A stretch of 64,000 bases of DNA, taken from assembly GCF_004353925.1 (NCBI RefSeq), contig NZ_SMOK01000007.1, positions 248,001-312,000 on the forward strand, in the 5' to 3' direction. This document shows, one piece after another, positions 48,256 through 59,200 of this stretch. Both the position numbers and the translations under genes were made by a program. The notes beneath the pieces were generated by a model. The model was given only the letters and a program-made list of their open reading frames with translations. It was not told the DNA's origin and made no database searches. How positions within the stretch are numbered: position 1 is the first letter of the stretch; each line of letters starts with the position of its first letter. Source of the DNA: Pseudomonas sp. H9. Its GTDB lineage: Bacteria > Pseudomonadota > Gammaproteobacteria > Pseudomonadales > Pseudomonadaceae.

Positions 48256-49116
48256 CTACCTTCCGAGATAAACCTCGATCACTCGATCATCCGCCTGCAC
48301 GTGCTCCAGCGAACCCTCAGCCAACACGCTGCCCTGATGCAGCACCGTGACATGGTCGGCAATGCTGCCGACAAAGCCCATGTCGTGCTCGACCACCATC
48401 AGCGAATGCTTGCCGGCCAGCCCCTTGAACAGTTCGGCGGTGAACTCGGTTTCGGCGTCGGTCATGCCCGCCACGGGTTCGTCGAGCAGCAGTAACTGAG
48501 GGTCTTGCATCAGCAACATGCCGATTTCGAGAAACTGCTTCTGCCCGTGCGACAGCAACCCGGCCGGGCGCTGCGCAGCACTGTTCAGGCGAATAGTCTG
48601 CAGCACTTCATCGATGCGATCCTTCTGCTCGCCACTCAAGCGTGCGACCAGGCTGGCGAACACTGACTTGTCGGCCTTCTGCGCCAGCTCCAGGTTTTCG
48701 AATACGCTCAAGGCTTCGAACACCGTGGGTTTCTGGAACTTGCGGCCAATACCAGCTTGGGCGATCTGCACTTCGCTCATGCGCGTCAGATCCAGGGTGT
48801 CGCCAAACCAGGCCTTGCCGGTGGTGGGCCGGGTCTTGCCGGTGATTACATCCATCAGGGTGGTTTTACCGGCGCCGTTGGGGCCGATGATGCAGCGCAG
48901 CTCGCCCACGCCGATGTACAGGTTCAGGGCGTTCAAGGCCTTGAAACCATCGAAGCTGACACTGATGTCTTCCAGGGTCAGGACCGTGCCATGACGAACG
49001 TCCAGGCCATCGCCACGCACTTGGCCAAGGCCGATGGCATCGCGGCCGCTACCCGCGTCGAGGATCGGTTCGAGCATGAATTCCGGATGCACTGGCGGCA
49101 GTGGTATCGCTCTCAT
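48256..49116 (-). CDS. urtD: Urea ABC transporter ATPase UrtD
   Basis: LivG-type ATPase of the urea importer, 286 residues. Walker A GPNGAGKTT (about 78-86), LLSHGQKQFLEIGMLLMQDP (signature SHGQKQ, as in UrtD, in place of LSGGQ), Walker B LLLLDEPVAGMTDAE and VEHDMGFV. An N-terminal extension of about 45 residues (MRAIPLPPVHPEF...) precedes the ABC domain. The start overlaps the urtC stop (ATGA), which supports this longer form. Confidence 0.94.
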   Translation of the reverse strand: MRAIPLPPVHPEFMLEPILDAGSGRDAIGLGQVRGDGLDVRHGTVLTLEDISVSFDGFKALNALNLYIGVGELRCIIGPNGAGKTTLMDVITGKTRPTTGKAWFGDTLDLTRMSEVQIAQAGIGRKFQKPTVFEALSVFENLELAQKADKSVFASLVARLSGEQKDRIDEVLQTIRLNSAAQRPAGLLSHGQKQFLEIGMLLMQDPQLLLLDEPVAGMTDAETEFTAELFKGLAGKHSLMVVEHDMGFVGSIADHVTVLHQGSVLAEGSLEHVQADDRVIEVYLGR

Positions 49117-50192
49117 TGTTCACCCCTTTTCTTCAGCAGGCCGACTACGCCCTTGGGTAGGTACAAGGTCACCAGAATGAACAGCGCGCCCAGGCAGAAC
49201 AGCCAGTACTCGGGAAAAGCCACGGTGAACCAGCTCTTCATGCCATTGACCAGACCGGCACCGAGCAGGGGGCCGATCAGCGTGCCGCGTCCACCCAAGG
49301 CGACCCATACGGCGGCTTCGATGGAGTTGGTCGGCGACATTTCACTGGGGTTGATGATGCCCACCTGCGGCACGTACAGCGCACCCGCCAGGCCACACAG
49401 CACGGCGCTCAATACCCAGACGAACAGCTTGAAGCCACGTGGGTCGTAGCCACAGAACATCAGACGGTTTTCGGCGTCGCGCAGTGCGGTCAGAACCCGG
49501 CCAAACTTGCTCCGCGCCAATCGCCAGCCGAGGTACAGGCTGACCACCAACAGCGCGACGGTCAGCAGGAACAACACCGCACGGGTGCTTTGCGCGGTGA
49601 TCGGAAAGCCGAGAATGCTGCGAAAGTTGGTAAAGCCGTTGTTGCCACCAAAGCCGGTTTCGTTACGAAAGAACAACAGCATGCCGGCGAAGGTCAGGGC
49701 CTGGGTCATGATCGAGAAGTACACGCCCTTGATGCGCGAGCGGAAGGCAAAGAAACCGAACACCAGCGCCAGCAAACCGGGCGCCAACACCACCAGGCAC
49801 AGGGCCCAGGCAAAGTGCTGGGTACCGGCCCAGTACCAGGGCAGTTCGGTCCACGACAGGAAGGTCATGAACGCTGGCAGGCCATCACCGGCGGCTTCGC
49901 GCATCAGGTACATGCCCATGGCATAGCCGCCAAGGGCAAAGAACAACCCATGCCCCAGTGACAGCAAGCCGGCATAGCCCCACACCAGATCCAGCGCCAG
50001 TGCCACGATGGCGTAGCAGAGAATCTTGCCGACCAGCGTCAGGGTGTAGGCCGACACCTGCAGGCTGTGACCGTCTGGTAGCAACGAAAGCAACGGCAAG
50101 GCCAGCAGCACCAACAGAACAACTGCGCCAGTGGCCAGGGCCCAACGCGGGCCAACCTTCTGGCTGGCGGTAACAAGCAGAGGCTGGTTCAT
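49113..50192 (-). CDS. urtC: Urea ABC transporter permease UrtC
   Basis: LivM-type permease of 359 residues with about ten helices; hallmarks are ALDLVWGYAGLLSLGHGLFFALGGYAMGMYL (in parts: WGYAGLLSLGHGLFFALGGY), FVWVLSAVLCGLAGALYVPQVGIINPSEM (in parts: VPQVGIINPSEM) and GGRGTLIGPLLGA. The start overlaps the urtB stop by one base, and its end overlaps urtD. Confidence 0.94.
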   Translation of the reverse strand: MNQPLLVTASQKVGPRWALATGAVVLLVLLALPLLSLLPDGHSLQVSAYTLTLVGKILCYAIVALALDLVWGYAGLLSLGHGLFFALGGYAMGMYLMREAAGDGLPAFMTFLSWTELPWYWAGTQHFAWALCLVVLAPGLLALVFGFFAFRSRIKGVYFSIMTQALTFAGMLLFFRNETGFGGNNGFTNFRSILGFPITAQSTRAVLFLLTVALLVVSLYLGWRLARSKFGRVLTALRDAENRLMFCGYDPRGFKLFVWVLSAVLCGLAGALYVPQVGIINPSEMSPTNSIEAAVWVALGGRGTLIGPLLGAGLVNGMKSWFTVAFPEYWLFCLGALFILVTLYLPKGVVGLLKKRGEQ

Positions 50193-51679
50193 CAGTCGAT
50201 CACCCGTCCCTTGAGTGCAAAGAGGCCTTGCGGGCGTTTCTGAATAAACAGAATGATCAGCGCAAGGATGAGGATCTTGCCGAGCACCGCACCGATCTGC
50301 GGCTCCAGCAGTTTGTTGGCAATGCCCAGGCCGAACGCGGCCCACAGGCTGCCCGCCAGTTGGCCGACGCCACCGAGCACCACCACCAGGAAGGAATCGA
50401 TGATGTAGCTTTGACCGAGGTCCGGGCCGACGTTGCCGATTTGGCTCAAGGCCACGCCACCCAGCCCGGCGATGCCCGAGCCAAGGCCGAAGGCGAGCAT
50501 GTCTACACGCCCGGTGGGCACGCCGCAGCAGGCGGCCATGTTGCGGTTCTGGGTCACAGCGCGCACGTTCAGGCCCAGACGCGTGCGGTTGAGCAGCAGC
50601 CAGGTCAGCAACACCACGAACAGGGCAAAGCCGATGATCACCAAGCGGCTGTAAGGCAGCACCAGATTCGGCAGCACCTGAATACCGCCCGACAACCAGG
50701 CCGGGTTGGCTACTTCAACGTTCTGTGCACCAAACAGCAGGCGGATGGCCTGGATCAGGATCAGGCTGATCCCCCAGGTGGCGAGCAAGGTTTCCAGTGG
50801 GCGGCCGTACAGGTGGCGAATCACCGTGCGCTCCAGCAGCATGCCGACGCCAGCGCTGATGAAGAACGCCACGGGCAGGGCAATCAGTGGATAAAACTCA
50901 ATGGCCGCCGGGGCGTAGCGCTGAATCAGCACTTGCACCACATAGGTGGAATAGGCCCCGAGCATCAGCATTTCGCCGTGGGCCATGTTGATCACCCCGA
51001 GCAGGCCGAAGGTGATCGCCAGCCCCAGCGCGGCGAGCAGCAGAATCGAGCCCAGTGACAGGCCGCTAAAGGCTTGCCCCAGTAGCTCGCCGAGCAGCAG
51101 TTTGCGTTTGACTTGGGCCAGGCTGGTTTCAGCCGCAGTGCGCACGCTGGCGTCGGTTTCCACACCGGGTTGCAGGAGTGATTCAAGGCGAGTGCGGGCC
51201 ATTGGATCGCCGGTTTCGCCGAGCAGACGTACTGCGGCCAGACGCACCGCCGGGTCGCTGGCAGCCAGTTGCAGATTGGCCAGTGCCAGGCTCAGGGCGG
51301 CGTGCACTGCGGCATCGGCTTCAGTGGCAAAGCGGCGGTCGAGGAAGGCGACTTGTGCCGGTTGCGCGCTTTTTTGCAAATGCTGAGCGGCATTCAGGCG
51401 TACGCCAGCGTCGGCGCTGAGCAGTTGATGGCTTGCCAGAGCGTTGTCTATCAGGCCGCGCAGGCGATTGTTCAGGCGCAGCTTGCGGGTGTCGGTGGGG
51501 CTCAGGCGCCCTTGTTGTAGCGACGTCAGCAGTTCGAGGCGGGCCGGGTCGGGCTGTGCCGCCCAGTCTTGCAGCAGGCGTGCCTGCTCGTTGGCCTTGG
51601 CGGCGATGAAGTAGTCGGCGTCGCTGGCGTGGGTGGCCAACGGCAGCAGCAGGAGCAGGGTGAGCAGGAGTCTAAGCAT
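50192..51679 (-). CDS. urtB: Urea ABC transporter permease UrtB with N-terminal HEAT-like region
   Basis: LivH-type permease of 495 residues, about 200 longer than BraD. It has a signal-peptide-like start (LLLTLLLLLPLATHA), about 170 residues of helical HEAT-like repeats (DPAVRLAAVRLLGETGDP) that should lie in the periplasm, then the membrane part with GLSLGSILLLAALGLAITFGLLGVINMAHGE (in parts: LGLAITFGLLGVINMAHG). This long form is known in UrtB of proteobacteria. The stop overlaps the urtC start by one base. Confidence 0.92.
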   Translation of the reverse strand: MLRLLLTLLLLLPLATHASDADYFIAAKANEQARLLQDWAAQPDPARLELLTSLQQGRLSPTDTRKLRLNNRLRGLIDNALASHQLLSADAGVRLNAAQHLQKSAQPAQVAFLDRRFATEADAAVHAALSLALANLQLAASDPAVRLAAVRLLGETGDPMARTRLESLLQPGVETDASVRTAAETSLAQVKRKLLLGELLGQAFSGLSLGSILLLAALGLAITFGLLGVINMAHGEMLMLGAYSTYVVQVLIQRYAPAAIEFYPLIALPVAFFISAGVGMLLERTVIRHLYGRPLETLLATWGISLILIQAIRLLFGAQNVEVANPAWLSGGIQVLPNLVLPYSRLVIIGFALFVVLLTWLLLNRTRLGLNVRAVTQNRNMAACCGVPTGRVDMLAFGLGSGIAGLGGVALSQIGNVGPDLGQSYIIDSFLVVVLGGVGQLAGSLWAAFGLGIANKLLEPQIGAVLGKILILALIILFIQKRPQGLFALKGRVID

Positions 51680-51710
51680 GCGAGCAATCCTGTTATTCGG
51701 CGGTGGATGC

Positions 51711-51759
51711 TTCGCGGGGTAAGCCCGCTCCTACGGTAGGAGCGGGCTTGCCCCGCGAT
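51711..51759. repeat. REPIN between urtA and urtB
   Basis: A tight inverted REP pair; one arm has GCGGGGTAAGCCCGC instead of the usual GGGGCAAG. It ends 5 bases before the urtA stop and may stabilise the urtA mRNA 3' end, giving more binding protein than permease. Confidence 0.9.
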
Positions 51760-51763
51760 CAAC

Positions 51764-53029
51764 TCAATTCCCTTTCACCGCATAATCAGGCCGCTTGTCG
51801 TTGCCCGGAATGAACGGGCTCCACGGCTGCGCACGCACAGGCTGCTCGGTCTCCCAAACCACATTGAACTGCCCGTCATCCTGGATCTCGCCGATCATCA
51901 CCGGCTTGTGCAGGTGGTGGTTGGTCTTGTCCATGGTCAAGGTGTAGCCGGACGGTGCCTTGAAGGTTTGCCCGGCCAAGGCTTCACGGACCTTATCGAC
52001 GTCGGTGGATTTAGCCTTCTCAACCGCCTGAGCCCACATGTGGATACCGACGTAAGTGGCCTCCATCGGATCGTTGGTCACGGCCTTGTCGGCGCCCGGC
52101 AGGTTCTTGGCCTTGGCGTAGGCTTTCCAGTCGGCAACAAACTGGCTGTTGACCGGGTTCTCTACCGACTCGAAGTAGTTCCACGCCGCCAGATGCCCCA
52201 CCAACGGTTTGGTATCGATCCCGCGCAGTTCCTCTTCACCTACCGAGAAGGCCACCACTGGCACGTCGGTGGCTTTCAGGCCCTGGTTGGCCAGCTCTTT
52301 GTAGAAGGGCACATTGGAGTCGCCGTTGACCGTGGAGATCACCGCCGTTTTGCCGCCAGCGGAGAACTTCTTGATGTTGGCAACGATGGTTTGGTAATCG
52401 CTGTGGCCAAACGGCGTGTAGACCTCTTCGATGTCTTTGTCGGCCACGCCTTTGCTGTGCAGGAAGGCCCGCAGAATCTTGTTGGTAGTACGCGGGTAGA
52501 CATAGTCGGTACCCAGCAGGAAGTAACGCTTGGCTGCGCCGCCTTCTTCGCTCATCAGGTACTCCACCGCAGGAATTGCCTGCTGGTTCGGCGCGGCGCC
52601 GGTGTAGAAGACGTTGGGCGACATTTCTTCGCCTTCATACTGCACCGGGTAGAACAGCAGACCGTTGAGCTCTTCGAACACCGGCAGCACCGATTTACGC
52701 GACACCGACGTCCAGCAACCGAACACCACCGCGACTTTGTCTTGGGTGAGCAACTGCCGGCCCTTTTCCGCGAACAGCGGCCAGTTCGAGGCCGGGTCGA
52801 CCACCACCGGCTCTAGCATCTTGCCGTTGACGCCGCCGTTGGCGTTGATCTGCTCGATGGTCATCAAGGCCATGTCCTTGAGCGAAGTCTCGGAAATCGC
52901 CATGGTCCCGGACAGCGAATGCAAGATGCCGACCTTGATGGTCTCGGCGGCCTGGATGCTCCAGCTCAGGCCCATCGCCGCGATGGATGCGCTGAGGGTA
53001 AAGGCCTTGATCAGACTGCGACGATTCAT
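51764..53029 (-). CDS. urtA: Urea ABC transporter substrate-binding protein
   Basis: Periplasmic urea receptor, 421 residues. The N-terminus MNRRSLIKAFTLSASIAAMG has a twin-arginine-like motif (NRRSLIKA) and is cut near IQA-AETIK at about residue 28, so Tat export is possible. Family segments: VGILHSLSGTMAISETSLKD, GCWTSVSRKSVLPVFEELNGLLFYPVQYEGEE (in parts), TDYVYPRTTNKIL and SGYTLTMDKTNHHLHKP. First gene of urtABCDE. Confidence 0.95.
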   Translation of the reverse strand: MNRRSLIKAFTLSASIAAMGLSWSIQAAETIKVGILHSLSGTMAISETSLKDMALMTIEQINANGGVNGKMLEPVVVDPASNWPLFAEKGRQLLTQDKVAVVFGCWTSVSRKSVLPVFEELNGLLFYPVQYEGEEMSPNVFYTGAAPNQQAIPAVEYLMSEEGGAAKRYFLLGTDYVYPRTTNKILRAFLHSKGVADKDIEEVYTPFGHSDYQTIVANIKKFSAGGKTAVISTVNGDSNVPFYKELANQGLKATDVPVVAFSVGEEELRGIDTKPLVGHLAAWNYFESVENPVNSQFVADWKAYAKAKNLPGADKAVTNDPMEATYVGIHMWAQAVEKAKSTDVDKVREALAGQTFKAPSGYTLTMDKTNHHLHKPVMIGEIQDDGQFNVVWETEQPVRAQPWSPFIPGNDKRPDYAVKGN

Positions 53030-53079
53030 GTGCTCTCTCCGGTGCTTTTTAGAGTGTTGGCAACGCGGGGAGGGCTTTT

Positions 53080-53095
53080 GCAAGGGGTATGCCGA
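53080..53095 (-). promoter_or_regulatory. Sigma-54 promoter of the urt operon
   Basis: On the minus strand, CGGCATACCCCTTGCA has GG and GC exactly 10 bases apart and agrees with TGGCACG-N4-TTGCW in most positions. The -12 element ends about 50 bases before the urtA ATG. A GCACCA half-site at 53147-53152 upstream could belong to an NtrC site. Nitrogen control of urea uptake would fit. Confidence 0.65.
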
Positions 53096-53194
53096 TTCGT
53101 ATTTACTGGGGTTTTCGAGGGAATTAAGCGGATTTACGGGCCAGTTTGGTGCTGGTGGATCAGGCATGCACAGGATTAGGGCTGTGCGGTGGTT

Positions 53195-53261
53195 GATCGC
53201 GGGGCAAGCCCGCTCCCACAGAATTTTTGAAACCCTGGTGGGAGCGGGCTTGCCCCGCGAT
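53195..53261. repeat. REPIN
   Basis: Inverted REP cores about 19 bases apart, between the urt promoter region and the 3' end of the toxin gene. Confidence 0.9.
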
Positions 53262-53267
53262 GGCGTA

Positions 53268-56200
53268 TCAACTCAAATTGCGAATTTCTTGAGTAAATGC
53301 ACTATCCCCCGCCTTGGCCGTATACACCATGTTGAAGGTGATGTCCTTGATGATCGACGGGTCTTCCAGCGCCGCGCCACCGAGGATTTCCAGCTTCCAC
53401 TCCGAAATCGCGCCTGTGCCTTCAAAAGGCAGGTAGCGCCCGTCATGGAACATCAGTTCATAGACCCAGGTGCCCGGTTCGTAACCCAGGCCATCCTCGG
53501 CAACCGTCGACGACAAAGCGATTTGCTGGTTCTGGCGCGGATTGCGCAGCAGGCTGGTGACGCCCTCAAACTTGCCACCTTCACGCAACACCTTGGCCGC
53601 GCCCTTGTCAGCCTCAAGCAGAGTAGTGCTGGCGGTTTGGGTGAGGATCGCACTGAGGTCGTCGATTTTTTGGCCGTCTTTGAGCACGAAGGTCACTGAC
53701 ACATACTTCAGTTGGCGCAGGTAGTGGCCAGGGTAGTTGCTGTCGAAGTCGGCGGCTTTGAAACTGAAGGTATGGGTAAGCGGTTTGCTCTGGTCGGAAT
53801 TTTTACTCTGGTCTGGCTTTGTGAACACCTTCGACCATTGCTCGCCCGCATGCGCCTTGAGGCTGAACGCTTTGCGAATGGTCAGGCGCCGTTCGTTGGC
53901 CAGCATGTATTGGTTCTCCATGTGCTGCAGGTTGGTCAGCAACGACTCGCCCGCCAGCATGCCCTTGTAGTTATCGAACCAGGCGGTGGTGTCGATGAAG
54001 CTTTCGCGCTGGTAGTCGCCAATCTCGTAGCGCCAGGCCTCTTCCACCCCCAGGCATAGCGAGCGTACAACGTCGTAGGCGGCGCCGTAGATCTGCTCCT
54101 GGCGGGCGACCAGCCAGTTGTAGAACGGCGTGTCTTCGGCCAACATGCGGTAGGCCTCCTGCAGGTTGATGCGGTCTTGTTCGCACTGGGCCAGGGCGAT
54201 CGTTGCAGCGTTGAGCTCGATGGCGGTTTCCTTGATTTCCTCGTCGAGGACCTTGATGTCCCACTCCACCTGGCTGCGGTCGAATTCCCATTCGGCAGCA
54301 CGGCGGTTGTACTCGGCCTGCACCTGCAGTTCACCAGCAATCGACTGTGAAATATCGGCCAGGATCTCGGTGGCCAAGCCACCGGCTTCCACCGCAGCTC
54401 CCAGGCGGTTACCGCCAACAGCGAAGCCGAAGATGGTCGGTACCGTGGAATCGATCATCGCCCCCATCTGCTGGAGGACAATGCCGCCCATTAGTTGTGA
54501 AGTGGCTAGCCAGGTCAAGGCGGTGGCCGCTTCTTCTTCGGGCGAGCGCCCGACATCGATGAGCTTGCTCAGGTACGTATGCCTGGCCTTGGCCGCCTCA
54601 CGGCTGATGAGCATCCCCGACTTTCTGGCCCGCAGGCCGTTGATGGCTTCCTTCTGGATTCGGGTGGTGAACTCGGCCAGTTTGATCTCATGCGCTTTCA
54701 GCATGACCGACTCGCTGACGCTGGAATCTTCCTCGATCAGGCGCAGGTAGTAGCGGCCAAAATCGGCCAGCTGTTGCGCCGCCGCTTTGGCCAGCGGCAG
54801 CACCTGGCGGAAGCGGTAAGCGGGGATGGGCGCACGCCCCCGGGCATAGGGTTGGGGCAACAGGCTCACGCCACCTAGCGTATTGGCGAACGCATCCAGG
54901 CTTTCATCGGCCCAGGTCAACGGTGGCAGGGCCTTGCCGTCGAGTGTCAAACCGTGGCGCAAGTTGTACAGGCGGCTTTCCAGCAGGTTGCGCAACTCGA
55001 TCACCCGGCCGTTGAGCGGGCGTCTGAATTGGTCTGCGTCCAGCTTGGCCAGTTGGGTGGGTTGCCAGCGTGAGGCTTCGTCTTTGCGCGGCAGCGGGCC
55101 CAGCAGTTTGATCGCTTGCTGGTAGCACAGCCAGGCGTGGTTGAGGTTGCTCAGCGTCGGCTCGCGGTAATAGTGGTCACCCTGCAGGCGCCAGTTCTCC
55201 AGCAGCGCCAGGTACACGGCCTGTTGGTAGTAGCGCGACAGCACGAACACCCGGCTTGTTGGGTCTACCCCTTTTTGTAACACCGAACTCAGGGTGCCCG
55301 CTTCGGCAAGCGGGCGGGTGCACCAAGGCGCTGGGCGCCCCTCTTCGTCGGCGCGGGTGCGGTAGGGGTTGAACAGGTAACGCAGGTACCAATCCTCGGC
55401 GTCTTCGAACTGGCGCTGCTCGGTCAGGCGCGTGGCAATCAGGGCCGGTAGGTGCAGGAACAGTTCCCGGAAGTACAGACCATTGGCACCGTGAAAGTCT
55501 ACTTTCGGGTTTGGCCGATTCGGGTCGATCTTGGGCTCGTCCAGGCATTGCGTCGCCCATGCCAGCACATGCTCCACGCCCAGGCTGGCGCGTGCCACCA
55601 GGTTTTTGCCGAACAGCGTGTTCAGGCGATACTCAGGGGTGTCGAGTGCGGGCTCTTCGTTGGCTACCGATGTCAGATCAAGGTACTGCGCTTGATTGGC
55701 CTGGTTGGCGTCTCGTACGATTAAGATGTCCCATGGTTCGTCTTTGTCCTGGAGCAAAAGCTTGAAATTGTAATTGATTTCATCTATTAGAGAGTTCATC
55801 TCATCAAGTGCTTTAAAGGAAATTTGGTAGCCCCCCAGTCCTGAGAGCTTTAAGCTTATTTTGAACTCCTGTGATTCTGCTGGTGATATAGTTGTGAATT
55901 CTCTTACTTCGGTTTTTTTGTCGCCGGGGTTTAATATGCTGGGGCTGATAAAGATAGTGCTATCAATATCAATATCAATATCAATACCAAATTCTTTGGA
56001 TATCTCTTTGAGGTTCATCGTTAACTTTAAAGTTAAGATGTTTCCATTTAAATATGGGCTTCCTTCTATTATGTGGAAATGTTCATGGCCTTTGTGGCTT
56101 GAATCAAATTCAATTTTTAAAGGCGGGCCGTTGTAGGTATGTTGCACACAATGCACATGGCGATAGGTGGTCAACAGTCGGCTGGCTAAATCGTGAGCGT

Positions 56201-59200
56201 TAGTCAGATTCTGTTTATCAATTAGCAACAGGTCACGCGCTTCGATAAAGTATTCGTTATTGAGTTTTTCGGGGGCCAGTATCTTGACCTTGGGGTCTTT
56301 ATCGGACGCTCCCGTTGTAATCTGCGCACAGTCGTACAACATGGCCACCAACCACGGATCCTGCGAGCGCTCCCCCTCTTCATCGACCACCACAATCAGG
56401 CCGGGGTGGTACTTCTCATCCTTCAGGTAGGGATTGTCATTGTCGCCGCGCCATTTCCCCTGAGGGTCATGGCCGTCCAGGCACATCAGCTCGTTAGCGG
56501 CGCTCCAGACGCCATCACTCTGCTGGAAGGCATAGCACACAGAAATCTTGCGCATCTTCGGCAAGGTCTTGTTCGATTCGTCGCCACTGGGCAAGTCGGT
56601 GACGCCCCGCTCGACCCAGAATACGTAGCGGCGCCCGTGAATGATGACAGGGCGGACCGCGTCACATGTGAATGTCTGATCGACCTTGTCGTCTTTCTTT
56701 TCTTTGTAATAGCTCTGCGGAATCAGCCCTGTGGGTGAAAGCGTGATCTTTTCCCACTCGCTCCAGGCCAGTGGGCTCAGCCGCTGCTTATCGTCGCGCA
56801 GGCCGATGTCCAGCGTGCGCCAAAAGTATTCTGTCGGCGTGGTGTTGGTTTTGCCGATCAGGTGGTAAATGCCCTGCTTGGGGTCAGTGCCTTCCAGGTA
56901 GCCGCTAACCACTTGTAAGTTGCTCACACGTTCGAACTTGGCCAAGTAGTTACAAATGGCTGTATGCAACAAGGTGACGTCCAATGTGCCTTGGTTAAGC
57001 TCCACCTCCAGTTCCTGGAACGCTACGCTTTTGTTCGGTCGATTAGCGTAATGGATGAGGTTCTCCGGGTGGTTCTGCTGTTCCTGGCGTTGTTTCCAGG
57101 TGGCGTATTGCGCCAGGTAGGTGTTCCAGTGGGCAATGGCGTCACTGGTGGGCGGGTTGGCCGCATAGCCCGGCTCCAGGTGCGCGAAAAGGCGGAAGAG
57201 GTAATGCTGAAGGCTACCGATAGCCTGGTTGAGGGTGTTGGTGTTGACCTCGGCGTTAACCTGGATATCCGTCAGGCAGTAGCTCGACAGATCGTCGAAG
57301 GTGGCAATGCCCTGTGTGTGCGCGTGTGCAGGTGCCCAGTGGGCGATCAGGTAGCCGGCCAAAGCATCGCGCCAGTGTTCATGCATGTGTTGCTCGACGA
57401 TGCTGCGCAATGCTTCGTCGCTACTGCTCAGTAGTGCCTGACTGACGGCCTGAAACTCTATGTATGGGCTGTCTTTCTCCAGGTCGGCAAGATCTTGCAA
57501 GTTGCTACAAGCCAGGCCTGTATGCGTGCATAACGCGTGCGTGCGCAAAATGTAGTCAATATCGGTCAGGGTTGCAGGGACGCAGGGTATCCACTCCGTG
57601 GCCCGGTTCCAGTCTTCAGGTAGTACCTCGAATTTGATAGGGAAATAACCACGGTGTTGGTAGTCTGTGTTGCCTTCTTCTATATCTGCTTGCTTTATTT
57701 TCTCCTGCTGTTCAAGCCAGTAAGCTGGAGCATGCATTGTGGTGTATTGTTTGCGGGTGACGCGCAATACACCTGAGTTGTTTGCAATGAACTTTTCGAG
57801 TTTAACAATGGCCGATTGAAGTGAGGTATTGCCGTAGCGCCACTTTCCGGTAAAACGCAGGGTGTACAACAGAATGAAACGTTTGTGACCTCTTGATCTT
57901 ACTACCGCTGCCTCTTCGGGAGTCAGCTCGGCCAAGAAGGTATCGAAGCGTGCAACCGGGTTATCGATCTCGCCGGTTCTCTCGATATGTGGGCAGGTTT
58001 CGCTAACATCTGCCTTCGCCCAGCCTGTTAGTTCAGTCAGGTCGGTGATCGCGCGCTCCACGGCACTGGTTTCGTTGCTGTCGTGATGCGCAGCCAGGTA
58101 GCGTGTGGCATCAGCCTCGTCCTGGCCGTTGGCGCGACACACCTCAACCCAGGCCCGGTATCGGCTGAGCTGGTAACACAGGTCCAGGTTGGCAACCAGC
58201 GCTGTTTGGTTGGCCGTTGGGTTGTTGGCAGCCTTGATCGAGCCCGAGGCTTCGTCGAGTTCTATCATGCCCTGCAGATCGAAGCGTTCCGGCATGTCGC
58301 ACAACGTCTGAATGGCTGCTGGGCTCAGGCGCAGCAGCTTGATCAGTTGTATGTGGCGTTCCAGGGCAAACCACTGGCGGCTGTTAAGCTTTTGCTCCTC
58401 GACCTTGAGGCTTTGCTCGTTCGTCGCGGCCTTGAGCACGTCGTCAAGCAACGCCTGCGCCGTAAAACCGCACCAGCGCAGCAGCGGAGCGATGTGAAGT
58501 TGGCTCAGGGTGAAGCCTTTCACGCCTTTTCCGAATGCCGTGAGCAGCAATTGGGCGGTCAGCTTGTCGAGCTGTGTTGGCTCCAGATCCGCTTCGGGCT
58601 GTGTGATGGGTTTATGTGTACGGGTTGCTTCCCGAATGGCCGGCAGCAGTTGGTTGATGGCCAGCACCAGCAGGCTATCGGGCGCCAGCTTGGCATCTGC
58701 CACTTCCGTCAGGGCGCTGAGCAGGGCGGTTGGGGAAACTTTCTCCTGATTCAGCCAGCGGTCGAGGTTGGTCAGAGCGACCAGGGCATCGAGCATATCC
58801 GGGTCGCTCAGGCTACCGACCACAGGTTTGCCGGCCAGTTGCTTCTGCAAGGTGGTGCCCGCCTTGCCCAGTAGCGCCACCATGGCTATGCCTTCGATGG
58901 GGGAGCGCTTGAGCAGCCGATGGATCTGGCTGAGCCGATAAAGCGACGAAACCACCGGCAGCGACAGGCTCAATGCCTTCAGGCCCAGCGCCTGTTGCGT
59001 TTGCGCCAGATAGAGTCGGGTGGTTTGTTCGTTACTGCCTAGCGCATTGGCTAGCCCCGGCAGCACCGTGTACTGTCCTGTCGCGCCGTCGTTGGGGTCG
59101 AAGGCCTGGTCATCCACGGCCAATGCGGTTTCGATGCTCGTGTCATGATCGTTGCCGGGGCCATCCAGCACCCGGTCAAGCAGCGGCTGCTGCTCCCCGG

